46,427 nucleotides of DNA from Synechococcus sp. M44_DOE_062 (GCA_015295985.1 DVDX01000081.1:1-46427), one strand, 5' to 3'. Shown: positions 19,172 through 30,319, counted from the stretch's first letter. Translations and numbers: made by a program. Notes: generated by a model not told the origin, from the sequence alone.

Positions 19172-19531
19172 CTACTTCATCGCCTCTGCAATGCTTGCCG
19201 CGACTCGCTTAATTTCCAAAAAAAGCAAGCCCTGCTTGACTTCATGACTGGCAATCGTCAGCAAGACGGCATCGGGGCTACAACTGGCCAAAACCCCGTA
19301 CCCTTTTTCCCCCTGTACAAAAACTCTTTCTAAGGCTCCGCGCCCCAGCTCTTTTCCAATCCGTTCGCCCAAGGAAAGCATGGCAGCCGACATAGCAGAG
19401 GTTCTCTCTTCATCCATACCCGCAGGCAATGCGGAAGCTAAAGGCAACCCGTCAGGGGTGACTACTGCTGCTCCCTGGACTTCTGGCGTATTGGCAACGT
19501 AGTTCTGGAGGATCGCCTGCAAAAATGCCAT
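19172..19531 (-). CDS. Roadblock/LC7 domain protein (MglB-like)
   Basis: A 119-residue single Roadblock/LC7 domain. GAAVVTPDGLPLASALPAGMD is the typical first beta-hairpin (split here: VVTPDGLPLASAL), with the helix ERTSAMSAAMLSLGERIGKEL and the strand GYGVLASCSPDAVLLTIA. Such proteins dimerise and control small GTPases as activators or scaffolds. It begins a minus-strand cassette with the globin gene 54 bases downstream and a GTPase after that. In myxobacteria the MglA/MglB pair sets polarity; in cyanobacteria similar pairs are linked to motility and signalling, but the role here is inferred. Gene-free 19532-19914 upstream shows an AAGGAGG-like motif near 19704 with no ORF after it and nothing else I recognise. 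Confidence 0.85.
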   Translation of the reverse strand: MAFLQAILQNYVANTPEVQGAAVVTPDGLPLASALPAGMDEERTSAMSAAMLSLGERIGKELGRGALERVFVQGEKGYGVLASCSPDAVLLTIASHEVKQGLLFLEIKRVAASIAEAMK

Positions 19532-19914
19532 TGGGAGCCCAAATGGACAGTTGACCTGTTTTTCTACCCCTCTCTATGAGAGATGTAGCAGATCGCATAG
19601 GGAAAATTCCTGAAGGTTACCCACCATGGCCATGTTTCTGCCCTCTCTTGTGCTTTCTTTGCCGACCAGCTTTCTCAGTAATTGTACGGGTTTCCTTTTG
19701 CTAAGGAGGTAACTGAGTGCGAAAGCTTTGAGTTAAATTGGCTCAATTCTACACCGAGGTTACAAAAAGTCAAAGCTAGTTAACGTTGTCAGGCAAGCTC
19801 GATCGAAAATAGCCGGAACTCCTCTTAAGGTTTGGCAAAGATGTTTAGGAGATTCAGTGAAACTTCGGAAACAGCAACAAACCTTGCCGGAAGATTCGCA
19901 ATTTTTGATAATCC

Positions 19915-22494
19915 TTAGCACGAGATTTGAGGGGATCCACTGAATACAAAAGTTCGCCTCAAAAGAAGTGAATTGAGGACTACACTGAGGGAACTTAAGG
20001 CCATGAGGCCCCCAGCAATGGCTGGGCTGAGCCCAATGCCAAAGGCGGGCAAGAGCGCACCTGCTGCCACCGGGATCCCCACCAGGTTGTAGCCGACAGC
20101 CCAGAAGAGATTTTGCTGGATCTTGCGGAAGGTGGCGCGGCTGAGGCGGATAGCTTCCACCACATCCCAGAGGCGGTTGCGCATGAGGATGATATCGGCG
20201 GTTTCTAAGGCCGCGTCAGTGGCTGAGTGCAGGGCGATGCCCACATCGGCTTGGGCCAAAGCCGGAGCGTCGTTAATGCCATCTCCCACCATGGCAACTC
20301 TCTGGCCTTGGGTCTGCAGGTCGCGGATGACTTGAGCTTTGTCTGCCGGGTGAACCTCGGCGATAACGCGGATCCCGGGCACTTGCAAAGCTTCGGCCAC
20401 CTGCTTAGCCACTTCGGCTCGGTCGCCGGTGAGCAGCATCACCTGCAAGCCCATCTTTTGCAGGTGTTGGAGTGTTGCCTGCGCATCAGGCCGCAAGGGA
20501 TCCTGGGCTGCCAGCAACCCCACCAGGGATCCCCCTAGAGCCACGCCCACCACCGTTTTGCCGGCTGCCAATAGCGCCTCGGCCTGGGCTTGAGCTTCCT
20601 GGGACAGCGGGATCCCCAAAGCAGCCAGCCCATCCAGGGATCCCAATACCACTTCCTGTCCCTCCACTTGGGCGGCGACTCCTATCCCCGGCTGGGTTTG
20701 AAACTCACCAGCAGAGAGCAACGGTAAACCCTGGGTGCGGGCGGCTTGCAAAATGGCTTGTGCCAGCGGATGGCGAGTGCCGCTTTCCACCGTGGCCGCC
20801 AGTTGGAGTAGGCGATTGGGATCCAGAGATGGGTCAAGGCTGAGACAGTCCGTCAGGTGGGGATCCCCTTGGGTAAGGGTGCCGGTTTTGTCGAAGACCA
20901 CCGTTTGCAAGCGATGGGCTTTCTCCAGAACATCTCCCCCTCGGATGAGCAAACCCCGCTCCGCTCCCAAGCCGGTACCCACCAGGATGGCCATCGGCGT
21001 AGCCAATCCCAAAGCACAGGGGCAGGCCACCACCAAAATGGCAATGGCCATCTTGAGGCTGTTGAGCAGGGGTGTGGGGTGAGGGGGATGGTCGCCCAAA
21101 TGCAGGTGGGAGTACAGGACAAAGTGCTCCGCGCCGCCGCTCCCCCAAAGCGGGATCCCAATCCAGTACCAGAACCCAAAGGTGAGAATGGCCAGCGTCA
21201 CCACCCCATAGGTAAAGTAGCCCGCCACCTGGTCGGCTATCCCTTGGATGGGGGCCTTGCGAGCTTGGGCCTCTTCCACCAGGCGGATGACCTGGGCCAA
21301 GGTGGTGTCTTTCCCGGTGCGCGTTGCCCGGCACAGCAGCAACCCCGATTGGTTCAGCGTCCCCGCCACCACGGGATCCCCCACTTGTTTCAGCACTGGC
21401 AAGGGTTCCCCTGTCAACATCCCCTCATTGACCGTGGCCTGGCCGGCAACGACCTCTCCATCCACCGGGATCTGCTCGCCGGCCCGCACCTGGAGCCAAT
21501 CCCCCACCCGCACCTGCTCGATAGGGCACCATTCTCCTATCTGGGATCCCAGATCCAGGTTCCCCTCTGGGCCAGAAGCAAGAGATCCCGCCTTCTCTGC
21601 AGGCTGAACCCGCCGAGCCAAACTGGGACACAAGCTCACCAGCGATTGCAGGCTACTGGCTGCCCGCAGACGGCTGTGCTGTTCCAAGGCCCGTCCCAAC
21701 AGGATGAAGCTGAGCATCATGACGGGCTCGTCGAAAAAGCACTCCCAGCCCACCTGAGGGGCCAACAACCCCACCAGACTGGCCAGGTAGGCCGACCCGG
21801 ATCCCAGGGTGACCAAGGTGTTCATGTTGGGGGCCAGTCGCCGCGCCCCTCTCCAACCATCCAGGACAATGCCGCGAGCTGGGCCAACAAAAGTTAAGGT
21901 TGCCAAGCCCCAGTGCAGCCAGACATCATTGAGGAGGGGTAAGCCCAGACGGGCGAAGAGATCCAAGTGTCCGGCGGCGGAAATCAGCAGCAAAAAAGCA
22001 GCAGTGAGCGCTTGGCGAATGTGGTGTCGAGTCTGCTGTCGCTGCCGAGAGAGGGGATCCGCAGGCGCATCCAAGGCATCTTCCCACCCACCGAGAGGGG
22101 AAGGGCGATCTTGAGAGGGCTCCGCATTGCTGACGCCAACAGAACTCCCGCTGAAGAGGGCCTCACCCTCTGGACTGTAACGGCTGGGAAACCCTGCCTC
22201 TGTTAAAACCTGAGCCAAGTGCTGCGGGTCGGGCCGGATCCCGGGGGCAAACTCCACAAGGGCTGACTCGGTAACCAGGTTAACGCTGGCCTTAACCACC
22301 CCCGGCTGTTTCAGTAGGGCCTGCTCGACGGTGCGAACGCAGCCGGCGCAACTCATGCCCCCCACGTGGAGAATCAGGGACCCCGCCTGAGAAGGCGCTG
22401 TGGGCCCATCCTGGCCAGCCGGATCCGTTGGCCTGTCTGCTTTATGGGTCAAAGTGCTCCGCACTGCTGACGCGAATGCATCTGTAATGGCCAT
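19915..22494 (-). CDS. Copper-translocating P1B-type ATPase
   Basis: An 859-residue heavy-metal P-type ATPase. A single HMA domain with GMSCAGC lies near residue 47. The transmembrane metal site is [12 protein letters not shown] (CPC), the phosphorylation motif is [11 protein letters not shown], the actuator motif is MLTGEPLPV and the hinge is [20 protein letters not shown]. This set indicates Cu(I) transport, as in cyanobacterial CtaA or PacS, which feed plastocyanin and cytochrome oxidase or export copper. Which one cannot be decided here. Two dispersed repeats (22118-22140, 22451-22478) encode parts of the flexible segments before and after the HMA domain, and a third (21121-21140) falls in a loop between membrane spans; none breaks the frame. 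Confidence 0.93.
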   Translation of the reverse strand: MAITDAFASAVRSTLTHKADRPTDPAGQDGPTAPSQAGSLILHVGGMSCAGCVRTVEQALLKQPGVVKASVNLVTESALVEFAPGIRPDPQHLAQVLTEAGFPSRYSPEGEALFSGSSVGVSNAEPSQDRPSPLGGWEDALDAPADPLSRQRQQTRHHIRQALTAAFLLLISAAGHLDLFARLGLPLLNDVWLHWGLATLTFVGPARGIVLDGWRGARRLAPNMNTLVTLGSGSAYLASLVGLLAPQVGWECFFDEPVMMLSFILLGRALEQHSRLRAASSLQSLVSLCPSLARRVQPAEKAGSLASGPEGNLDLGSQIGEWCPIEQVRVGDWLQVRAGEQIPVDGEVVAGQATVNEGMLTGEPLPVLKQVGDPVVAGTLNQSGLLLCRATRTGKDTTLAQVIRLVEEAQARKAPIQGIADQVAGYFTYGVVTLAILTFGFWYWIGIPLWGSGGAEHFVLYSHLHLGDHPPHPTPLLNSLKMAIAILVVACPCALGLATPMAILVGTGLGAERGLLIRGGDVLEKAHRLQTVVFDKTGTLTQGDPHLTDCLSLDPSLDPNRLLQLAATVESGTRHPLAQAILQAARTQGLPLLSAGEFQTQPGIGVAAQVEGQEVVLGSLDGLAALGIPLSQEAQAQAEALLAAGKTVVGVALGGSLVGLLAAQDPLRPDAQATLQHLQKMGLQVMLLTGDRAEVAKQVAEALQVPGIRVIAEVHPADKAQVIRDLQTQGQRVAMVGDGINDAPALAQADVGIALHSATDAALETADIILMRNRLWDVVEAIRLSRATFRKIQQNLFWAVGYNLVGIPVAAGALLPAFGIGLSPAIAGGLMALSSLSVVLNSLLLRRTFVFSGSPQISC
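21121..21140. repeat. Dispersed short repeat, GTGC-type, inside P-type ATPase gene
   Basis: AAAGTGCTCCGCGCCGCCGC matches the first 20 bases of the GTGC subtype (GTGC-TCC-GCAC mini-hairpin, here with one wobble pair). It encodes part of a variable loop of the ATPase in frame. Confidence 0.4.
22118..22140. repeat. Dispersed short repeat, degenerate GTGC-type
   Basis: GGCTCCGCATTGCTGACGCCAAC is a diverged copy of the GTGC subtype. It lies in frame in the linker after the HMA domain of the copper ATPase. Confidence 0.45.
22451..22478. repeat. Dispersed short repeat, GTGC-type, near start of P-type ATPase
   Basis: AAAGTGCTCCGCACTGCTGA followed by CGCGAATG. The hairpin GTGC-TCC-GCAC is perfect. 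It encodes part of the extreme N-terminus (ASAVRSTL) of the ATPase on the opposite strand. Confidence 0.7.
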
Positions 22495-22608
22495 GTTTGT
22501 CCTCCCATGGTTGACAGCCCCCTCGCCCTACTGGCTGGCCTCATGTAGCGGTAGGCCAGGGCTCTACATCCCATTTTTCGCCAAACTCAATCCTAGGATC
22601 CCGGCGAC

Positions 22609-22635
22609 AAAGTGCTCCCCACCGCTAACGCCAAC
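22609..22635. repeat. Dispersed short repeat, GTGC-type, intergenic
   Basis: AAAGTGCTCCCCACCGCTAA followed by CGCCAAC, between the copper ATPase and aldo/keto reductase genes. One mismatch in the mini-hairpin. It shows the element also occupies non-coding DNA. Confidence 0.55.
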
Positions 22636-22659
22636 GGCAAGGGGATGGAAAGCAATGGG

Positions 22660-23655
22660 TTAGGCAGTGCGGGCAGGCGGGGACATGAAGCTGGGAGGAA
22701 TGGACTCGGGCACATACCTTTGCAAAATATCCTCGATGGTCTGCATCGCTTCCGCATCCAACGACCAGCCCCAAAGGCCGGATATTGCCTCCAGATGATA
22801 GGGTTTGCGCGCCCCCCACAGCGCCACACTCACCCCCGCTTGATCCAGCAGCCAGCGCACCGCCAACTGAGCCAAGGTCTTGCCATAGCGATCCTGAGCA
22901 AACTGGCTCAATGCCTCTGCCGCTTTTAGGTACTGGAAGTAGCGCGGTTTAACAAACTTGGGATCGATCCCGGCGCGCATGTCTCCTGAGGGGAAGGTGG
23001 TTTGCGGCGTCATCCGTCCACTCAGCAGACCTCGGCAGAGGGGACTGTACACCAAGGTGTGAATGCCGTGCTCTCGACAGTAGGGCAAGACATCTGCTTC
23101 GATCTGCCGCTCGAACAAGTTGTAAGGGGGCTGGGCGGTGTGCAGAGGAGCCACCTGACGAAACCGATCCATCTGTTCGGGGGAAAAGTTGCTGACCCCA
23201 ATGGCGCGGATCTTGCCCTGCTGCAGCAACTGCCCCAGAAACGCAGCGGTTTCTTCAATCGGTTCCAAGGGATCCGGCCAATGAATTTGGTAGAGATCGA
23301 TTACATCTGTTTGCAAGCGGCGCAGAGAATCCTCCAGTTCTTGGGCCAAGCGAGGCAGGCTGGAGTTGCGCACCACTTTGTTGCCCACCCACTCCAGGCC
23401 AGCCTTCGTAGCAATCACCACCCGATCCCGGCAGCCCGCATCTCGAATAGCCCGTCCCAGGAGCTCTTCCGAGAGGCCACGTCCATAAGCGGGGGCCGTG
23501 TCAAAGAGGGTGAGGCCCAGATCAATGGCTTTGCGAAGGGTGGCATAGGCCTCCTCAGGATCCGCAGGTCCCCACCAGTCGCCGGTCATTCCCCAGGTGC
23601 CCAGGGCCACCCGACTTAACTTCAGCTCTGTATCTGTGAGGGTGATGAACTCCAT
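22660..23655 (-). CDS. Aldo/keto reductase
   Basis: A 331-residue NADPH-dependent oxidoreductase with the AKR TIM barrel. VALGTWGMTGDWWG and DTAPAYGRGLSEELLGRAI carry the catalytic Asp and Tyr, VVIATKAGLEW holds the catalytic Lys, YQIHWPDPLEPIEET the catalytic His, and AIGVSNFSPEQMDRF is the barrel core. The frame is open 29 codons further upstream, but ATG 23655, preceded by AGGAGCAG, begins the conserved sequence MEFITLTDTELKLSRVALGT. The substrate is not predictable. It lies upstream of the copper ATPase on the same strand with a 165-base gap, so co-transcription is possible. The 286-base gap 23656-23941 is a divergent promoter region with no gene. Confidence 0.9.
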   Translation of the reverse strand: MEFITLTDTELKLSRVALGTWGMTGDWWGPADPEEAYATLRKAIDLGLTLFDTAPAYGRGLSEELLGRAIRDAGCRDRVVIATKAGLEWVGNKVVRNSSLPRLAQELEDSLRRLQTDVIDLYQIHWPDPLEPIEETAAFLGQLLQQGKIRAIGVSNFSPEQMDRFRQVAPLHTAQPPYNLFERQIEADVLPYCREHGIHTLVYSPLCRGLLSGRMTPQTTFPSGDMRAGIDPKFVKPRYFQYLKAAEALSQFAQDRYGKTLAQLAVRWLLDQAGVSVALWGARKPYHLEAISGLWGWSLDAEAMQTIEDILQRYVPESIPPSFMSPPARTA

Positions 23656-23941
23656 AGCTGCTCCTGTTGAGCAATGACCTCCCCCCAGCCAGAGATCTGA
23701 AGCTTGCAGCACAAGGGGTCTGCAAGGCTTTGACCCTCCCACTGTGGCCAGGGACCCTCTCCAAAAATCTAACAGACCTTACCGACGGCAGCCGAGGTTG
23801 CGTAAACAACCCAAGCCCATAGCCGGGGTTGGAAGGAGAGGAGAGGCTTTTGACTCTGCTGTTGTGAGGAACTGAATCGATAGGATCCCATTCGAGAGCT
23901 GCAGCGTCTCTCCATCCAGAACTTTTGCGAGGAATGGCTCT

Positions 23942-24469
23942 ATGAAGCCCACTTTTGTTGTCTCTACTGTCAGCTCCGTCGGTATGGCTCTCCTGTGGGG
24001 ATCCCTTCTGGCTGGAAGGGCTGCCCAAGCGCAGGTGATCACCCCTCTTTTCCCCTCTGGAACTCCCATCCCCGTCGAACCCTTGCCCCCCAGCCCGGAC
24101 ATTCCCACCTTGCCCATTGTGCCGGATCCCCGGCCTGTGCCGGCAACCCCTGCTCCCCAGCGACCGCTGCCCAGGGGGAGTTTTGAGGAGATCAGCCGCT
24201 ACTTCCGGGATCTCAACCGCGCCAAAAACCTGGCCCGTCAAGCTGCCGAGATCGCCAATGGGGGCCTACAACGCTATCGCGCCGAAGCTTCCATGCACGG
24301 GGCAGCCATCGACTCGCCGTTTGAAGAGTTTGAAGATGCTTGGATCTTCACCTTCCGGGGGGGAGAGCCCGGCTTTATCCGGCCCAGCATTGAAACCCAG
24401 GTGCGGGTGGACAGGCGCACCTTTCAAACCACCATCCTCTACAATGGCCCCATCCGCTCTCTGCGCTGA
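23942..24469 (+). CDS. Small exported proline-rich protein, function unknown
   Basis: A 175-residue protein I do not recognise. Residues 1-30 form a signal peptide (ALLWGSLLAGRAAQAQ, cleavage after AQA likely). Residues 35-80 are strongly proline-rich (PVEPLPPSPDIPTLPIVPDP). The C-terminal 95 residues are a compact domain with RYFRDLNRAKNLARQAAEI and SPFEEFEDAWIFTFRGG, conserved-looking and probably periplasmic. It starts 47 bases upstream of pyrG on the same strand and may share its transcript. Loss of base bias or frame breaks is not seen. Confidence 0.65.
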   Translation: MKPTFVVSTVSSVGMALLWGSLLAGRAAQAQVITPLFPSGTPIPVEPLPPSPDIPTLPIVPDPRPVPATPAPQRPLPRGSFEEISRYFRDLNRAKNLARQAAEIANGGLQRYRAEASMHGAAIDSPFEEFEDAWIFTFRGGEPGFIRPSIETQVRVDRRTFQTTILYNGPIRSLR

Positions 24470-24485
24470 GGGATCCCTGGCATAA

Positions 24486-26150
<1,665 letters not shown>

Positions 26151-26271
26151 CTGACAGATCCCTTGTCCAAAAGTGGGAGCACACCCCTAGTCCTAGTTCT
26201 GCAGAGCTTTGCTGAACATAAACTGCTACGGAATCCTAGGTTTCGCCTGTGGAGCAGCCGTGGCCTACTGC

Positions 26272-27234
26272 CTAAAACGAGGTCATCCAATCTGCCAAAA
26301 TTTCCTGTCGGCGTGGATGGCGCAGTTTGCGCATGGCTCGTGCTTGAATTTGTCGGACGCGCTCTCGAGACAGGCCGAAGAGCTGACCAATTTCGGAGAG
26401 AGTGTGCAGGTGGCCATCTTTCAGCCCATAGCGGAGCTTGAGGATTTCTTGCTCTCGGAGGCTGAGCTGCTCCAGCATTTCTTCCAGTTGGGCAGACAGC
26501 AGGTGCAAGTCCATTTGCGATTCGGGAGTGGGGCCATTGGCGGCCTCGATAAGCTGCATCAGCTCCGTATCTTCCTCTTTGCCGACCGGAGTATGCAGCG
26601 AAAGAGTTTGGCGACCGGCTTCCAAGAGGGTTAAGAGAGCGTCCAGCTTGTCGGGGGAAATCTCCAGAGCTTTGGCAATCTCTGCTTGGGTGGGGCGACG
26701 GTTTAGGGCTTCGGTCAGCTCCCGCCGGATCCGCTTCACCTGGTTGAGCTTTTCTACCATGTGCACCGGGATCCGCACCAGGCGTCCCTGATTGGCAACG
26801 GCGCGGGTGATCCCTTGGCGAATCCACCAGTAGGCGTAGGTGGAAAACTTGTAGCCGCGCTCGTACTCAAATTTTTCTGCGGCTCGGATCAGGCCAATGG
26901 TGCCTTCTTGAATCAGATCCAGAAACGGCACACCGCGATTTAAGTACTTTTTGGCAATCGAGACCACCAGGCGCAGGTTGGCCCTAACCAATTCCCGTTT
27001 CGCCCGTTCCCCGGCGGCTCCCCCCTCTGCGATCAGCCGTCCCAATTTCACTTCCTGCTCGGCATTGAGGAGTGGGTAGCGAGCCATTTCCCGCAAAAAT
27101 ACGCCCACTGAGTCTTCCGAAAGCGAGGCTTGGGTCGCTCGGTTGCCGGGTTTGCTGAGCCGTACCTCAACCCGCTTCAGTGGAGGAGGAGAGTTCTGAA
27201 CAGCTACATTCGTCCCATTCGGTTGAGATTTCAT
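26272..27234 (-). CDS. Group 2 sigma-70 factor
   Basis: A 320-residue sigma factor. Region 1.2 is [21 protein letters not shown], split as [15 protein letters not shown]; region 2 includes [17 protein letters not shown] and [20 protein letters not shown]. The -10 recognition helix is [16 protein letters not shown], region 3 begins [12 protein letters not shown] and region 4 has [13 protein letters not shown] and [17 protein letters not shown]. It lacks the long region 1.1 of the primary factor, so it is one of the non-essential SigB-E type factors for stress, dark or nutrient response; the exact letter is not safe to assign. It is convergent with pyrG. The 278-base region upstream of its start holds a GGGATCCC element but no gene. 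Confidence 0.92.
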   Translation of the reverse strand: MKSQPNGTNVAVQNSPPPLKRVEVRLSKPGNRATQASLSEDSVGVFLREMARYPLLNAEQEVKLGRLIAEGGAAGERAKRELVRANLRLVVSIAKKYLNRGVPFLDLIQEGTIGLIRAAEKFEYERGYKFSTYAYWWIRQGITRAVANQGRLVRIPVHMVEKLNQVKRIRRELTEALNRRPTQAEIAKALEISPDKLDALLTLLEAGRQTLSLHTPVGKEEDTELMQLIEAANGPTPESQMDLHLLSAQLEEMLEQLSLREQEILKLRYGLKDGHLHTLSEIGQLFGLSRERVRQIQARAMRKLRHPRRQEILADWMTSF

Positions 27235-27512
27235 ACAAACTCAAGCTCAAGTCCACAAGCGGGTGTTAAGAACTTTACTCAGTACAGGATGGAGGCGGCT
27301 AACCCTTCAGCAAACCCAACTTCTTTCAGGGATCCCTGCAGACACAGGGCAGAGATCTCGCCGGATTTCAAGAGGCTACTCGATGTCTCTAGGTTCAGAC
27401 TTCAGCTTTTGCTAAGGTGGGGCGCAGACTAAACACTTCCGTGATGGTAACGGTCAGCATCCGGTAGGATTGTTAAACTGACTACAGAGTTGACCTTGTT
27501 TTGCAGTACACC

Positions 27513-27698
27513 ATGCCACGCCAACGGAAGAAGTCGGATTTGCCCAGCAAAATTTGTCTTACCTGTCAGCGGCCTTTCACCTGGCGCAAGAAGTGGGCCA
27601 ACTGCTGGTCGGAGGTGAAATATTGTTCTGAGCGGTGTCGCAATCATCGCCCCAAGGGATCCCTGCCTGCTTCCCGGCAAGACGGTTGGGACGGATAA
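27513..27698 (+). CDS. DUF2256 zinc-binding small protein
   Basis: A 61-residue DUF2256 protein. CLTCQRPFTWRKKW gives the first CxxC and the family core, and YCSERCRNH the second Cys pair. Such proteins are conserved in cyanobacteria, often beside photolyase-like genes, with no known biochemical role. ATG 27513 (MPRQRKKSDLPSKICLTC) is chosen over the upstream TTG 27501. The last 12 residues (GSLPASRQDG) fall on a GGGATCCC element. Confidence 0.85.
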   Translation: MPRQRKKSDLPSKICLTCQRPFTWRKKWANCWSEVKYCSERCRNHRPKGSLPASRQDGWDG

Positions 27699-27747
27699 TG
27701 TTGTCTCAGGATCAGGACATAAGGGTTTGGATCTGTCGGGGTTGGCG

Positions 27748-28224
27748 ATGCGGTTTCTCAAGTGGCTGTTGCACAATCCCCACGAGACGGAAGAGGAGGA
27801 TCCCTTTTTGCGGGCCATCGCCCGCATAGAAAGCCTGATCTCGAAGCTACTGTCAATTTTGATGGTCGGGCTAATTGTAGTGGCAGTGGTGGATCTGGCC
27901 CGGTTCTTGGTGGCAGATTTGTTGACGGAGCCAACTGGGTTTTTCTCCACCACTTTGATCGAGATCTTCGGTCTCTTTTTAAATATTTTGATTGCGCTGG
28001 AAATTCTGGAGAACATTACCGCCTACTTGCAAAAGCAGGTGGTACAGGTGGAGCTGGTGATCGTCACCTCTTTGATTGCGGTGGCGCGCAAGATCATCAT
28101 TTTTGATTTCGAGAAGCTGGGGGGGTTAGAGCTCATTGGGTTGGGGGCGGCGACGTTGGCCCTCTCGGTGAGTTATTGGCTGGTGCGGCGAGCCAAGCCC
28201 CCATCCCAGTCCGGGGAAGATTAA
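27748..28224 (+). CDS. PsiE-like membrane protein
   Basis: A 158-residue protein of the phosphate-starvation-inducible PsiE-like family, with four hydrophobic spans. After FLKWLLHNPHETEEEDPFLR come LLSILMVGLIVVAVVDLARF, then IEIFGLFLNILIALEILENI with the conserved ITAYLQ that follows, VELVIVTSLIAVARKIIIFD, and ELIGLGAATLALSVSYWLV. It is an inner-membrane protein of unknown function. ATG 27748 has a weak ribosome binding site; TTG 27727 preceded by AAGGG would add seven residues. It is 49 bases after the DUF2256 gene. Confidence 0.75.
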   Translation: MRFLKWLLHNPHETEEEDPFLRAIARIESLISKLLSILMVGLIVVAVVDLARFLVADLLTEPTGFFSTTLIEIFGLFLNILIALEILENITAYLQKQVVQVELVIVTSLIAVARKIIIFDFEKLGGLELIGLGAATLALSVSYWLVRRAKPPSQSGED

Positions 28225-28274
28225 GCTCGGACAGAATCCTAGTAGGATAGGGGTGGAGCTTTCTTGCAAAGAAC

Positions 28275-28934
28275 GTGCGTGTGCGATCTGAGGTGTCCCG
28301 CCTGGTAGGGTTAGCTGTGCTGACAGTGGTGCTTTGGGTGGGGTTGAGGGATCTCCCTGTCTTGGCCCGTCCGCATGCTTCTCATGCTTCTTATGATTTG
28401 CTCCTGGCACAACAATTGGGCAAACCCGTGAAAATCTACAACAGTCCCCCCCCAATGGTGATCGACCCGGCTAAGTCCTACACGGCCACCATGGAGACCA
28501 CTGCCGGCACGATGGTTTTGGAGTTGTTCCCCCAAGAAGCTCCCCTCACCGTCAACAATTTTGTCTTCTTGGCCAATGATCACTTCTACGATGGCGTGAT
28601 TTTTCACCGCGTGATTCGGGGCTTCATGATCCAAGGCGGGGATCCCACCGGTACAGGGCGGGGCGGGCCGGGGTACCGCTTTCCCGATGAACCGGTGCAA
28701 CGTCCCTACAGTCGCGGCACTTTGGCGATGGCCAATGTCGGCCCCAACACGAACGGCAGCCAGTTTTTTATCATGCATGCCGACTATCCGCTGCCTCCCA
28801 ACTACACAATCTTCGGGCAATTGATCGAGGGAGAGGATGTGCTGGACAAAATTGCAACGGCTCCCACCGGCCCCCAGGATCGCCCGCTGAATCCGGTGGA
28901 GATCAAGTCCGTTCGCATCTCGGAATCCAACTAG
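28275..28934 (+). CDS. Cyclophilin-type peptidyl-prolyl isomerase, exported
   Basis: A 219-residue cyclophilin. Residues 1-32 form a signal sequence (LVGLAVLTVVLWVGLRDLPVLA), placing it in the periplasm or thylakoid lumen. The catalytic core has FHRVIRGFMIQGGDPTGTGR, where the Arg of VIFHRV and the FMIQGGDPTG loop are active-site features, and MANVGPNTNGSQFFI. It assists proline isomerisation in exported or lumenal proteins. The start is GTG. Standard length for an exported single-domain cyclophilin. Confidence 0.92.
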   Translation: MRVRSEVSRLVGLAVLTVVLWVGLRDLPVLARPHASHASYDLLLAQQLGKPVKIYNSPPPMVIDPAKSYTATMETTAGTMVLELFPQEAPLTVNNFVFLANDHFYDGVIFHRVIRGFMIQGGDPTGTGRGGPGYRFPDEPVQRPYSRGTLAMANVGPNTNGSQFFIMHADYPLPPNYTIFGQLIEGEDVLDKIATAPTGPQDRPLNPVEIKSVRISESN

Positions 28935-29020
28935 CTTGGGGCAACCCAGTGGAACAGTTTGGTTAAATTAACTTGGCCTCTGGCCTCATTTTTGCAACTT
29001 GCTCTTAGGGGGACTCAGGT

Positions 29021-30319
29021 ATGGAGTTCGCTAGGCCCCGGCGAATGTCCCCCCGCATTCTGGTTCTGGATTTTGATGGTGTGCTCTGTGATGGGCGGGC
29101 GGAGTACTTTGCCTCTTCCTGCCGCGTTTGTGCTCAGGTGTGGGGCTTGGCTCCTACCCAGCTAGAGCCGCTGCGTCCTGCCTTCGACCGTCTGCGCCCG
29201 CTGATCGAGACCGGCTGGGAGATGCCTCTGCTGTTGTGGGGGCTGCAGCAAGGGATCCGGGAGGAGGACTTGCGCCAGGACTGGCCCGGCTGGCGTCAGC
29301 GGTTGTTGCAGCAGTCGGGGATCCCTGCCCCTTCTCTGATCCAAGCGTTGGATCAGGTGCGGGATCGCTGGATCGAGGCGGATCTGCAGGGGTGGCTGGG
29401 GCTACACCGCTTTTATCCGGGGGTGGCGGCTTGGTTACGCCAGGTTCAGGCTGCAGGGGAGCCGCGCTTGGCCATCCTCAGCACCAAAGAGGGACGGTTC
29501 ATTCAGCAGCTCTTAGGCCGAGAAGGGATCCAACTGCCACGCCACCGCATTCTGGGCAAGGAGGTGCGCGCCCCCAAGGCCACCACTTTACAGCGGCTGC
29601 TGGCTGCCGCTCAACTGCCGGCTGAGGAGCTGTGGTTTGTGGAGGATCGCCTGCAAACGCTGCGCCAGGTGCAGAGGGTGCCGGAGCTGGAACAAGTTCT
29701 CTTGTTTTTGGCCGACTGGGGCTACAACCTGCCGGAGGAAAGGGAAGAAGCTGCCCGAGATCCCCGTCTCCGTTTGCTCAGCCTGGAACAGCTTTGTCAG
29801 CCCTTCGACTGTTGGATTGCCCCTTCTCCCCCACCGCGCCTTTCTATCAGTCCTGCCAGCTCGGAAGACTTGAGCCAGGCTCGGCCCACCCCTGGCCGGA
29901 AACGCCCGGAAGCCGGTTTGGCCTCTCTGGTGCTGACCTTGGTGGAGCTGTTGCGGCAGTTGATGGAGGCGCAGGTGGTGCGGCAAATGGAGGCCGAGCG
30001 CCTTTCTGCAGAGCAGATCGAGCGGGCCGGCAGCAGCCTACAAGCCTTGCGGGAGCAAATTCGACAAATCTGCAGCCTGTTGGAGATCGACCCGGCGGAT
30101 TTGAACCTGGAGCTTGGAGATCTGGGCACCCTCCTGCCCCGCCAGGGGGACTACTACCCCGGACAACCCCATCGCGAGGGATCCCTGCTGGAGTTGTTGG
30201 ATCGGCTGATCCACACCGGCATCGTCATCGATGGCGAGATTGACCTGGGGCTGGCGGACTTGGATCTCATTCACGCCCGCCTGAAGCTGGTGCTCACCTC
30301 CAGCGCCAAGCTCTACTGA
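29021..30319 (+). CDS. HAD hydrolase fused to gas-vesicle protein GvpK
   Basis: One uninterrupted 432-residue frame. Residues 10-265 are a HAD hydrolase: LDFDGVLCDG (nucleophile Asp17, Asp19), AILSTKEG (motif II Ser/Thr near 154), APKATT (motif III Lys187) and WFVEDR (motif IV Glu208/Asp209). A proline/serine-rich linker (266-296) leads to residues 297-432, which match cyanobacterial GvpK along its full length: GLASLVLTLVELLRQLMEAQ, then IDPADLNLELGDLGTLLP, YYPGQP, and a GvpA-like tail LLELLDRLIHTGIVIDGEID ending LIHARLKLVLTS. No other gas-vesicle gene is in the window. ATG 29021 is preceded by GGGGGACTCAGGT. The HAD half resembles stand-alone cyanobacterial hydrolases. The joint function is unknown. 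Confidence 0.85.
   Translation: MEFARPRRMSPRILVLDFDGVLCDGRAEYFASSCRVCAQVWGLAPTQLEPLRPAFDRLRPLIETGWEMPLLLWGLQQGIREEDLRQDWPGWRQRLLQQSGIPAPSLIQALDQVRDRWIEADLQGWLGLHRFYPGVAAWLRQVQAAGEPRLAILSTKEGRFIQQLLGREGIQLPRHRILGKEVRAPKATTLQRLLAAAQLPAEELWFVEDRLQTLRQVQRVPELEQVLLFLADWGYNLPEEREEAARDPRLRLLSLEQLCQPFDCWIAPSPPPRLSISPASSEDLSQARPTPGRKRPEAGLASLVLTLVELLRQLMEAQVVRQMEAERLSAEQIERAGSSLQALREQIRQICSLLEIDPADLNLELGDLGTLLPRQGDYYPGQPHREGSLLELLDRLIHTGIVIDGEIDLGLADLDLIHARLKLVLTSSAKLY

Noticed and set aside
20857-21897. 346-codon plus-strand frame opposite the copper ATPase gene
   Set aside because: The opposite strand encodes every P1B ATPase motif; the shadow translation is low in hydrophobic residues, rich in Gly, Pro, Gln and His, and has no family pattern.
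29021-30319. A true gas-vesicle locus around the GvpK domain
   Set aside because: No gvpA or other gvp gene is found on either side; neighbours are a cyclophilin gene and ndhB.
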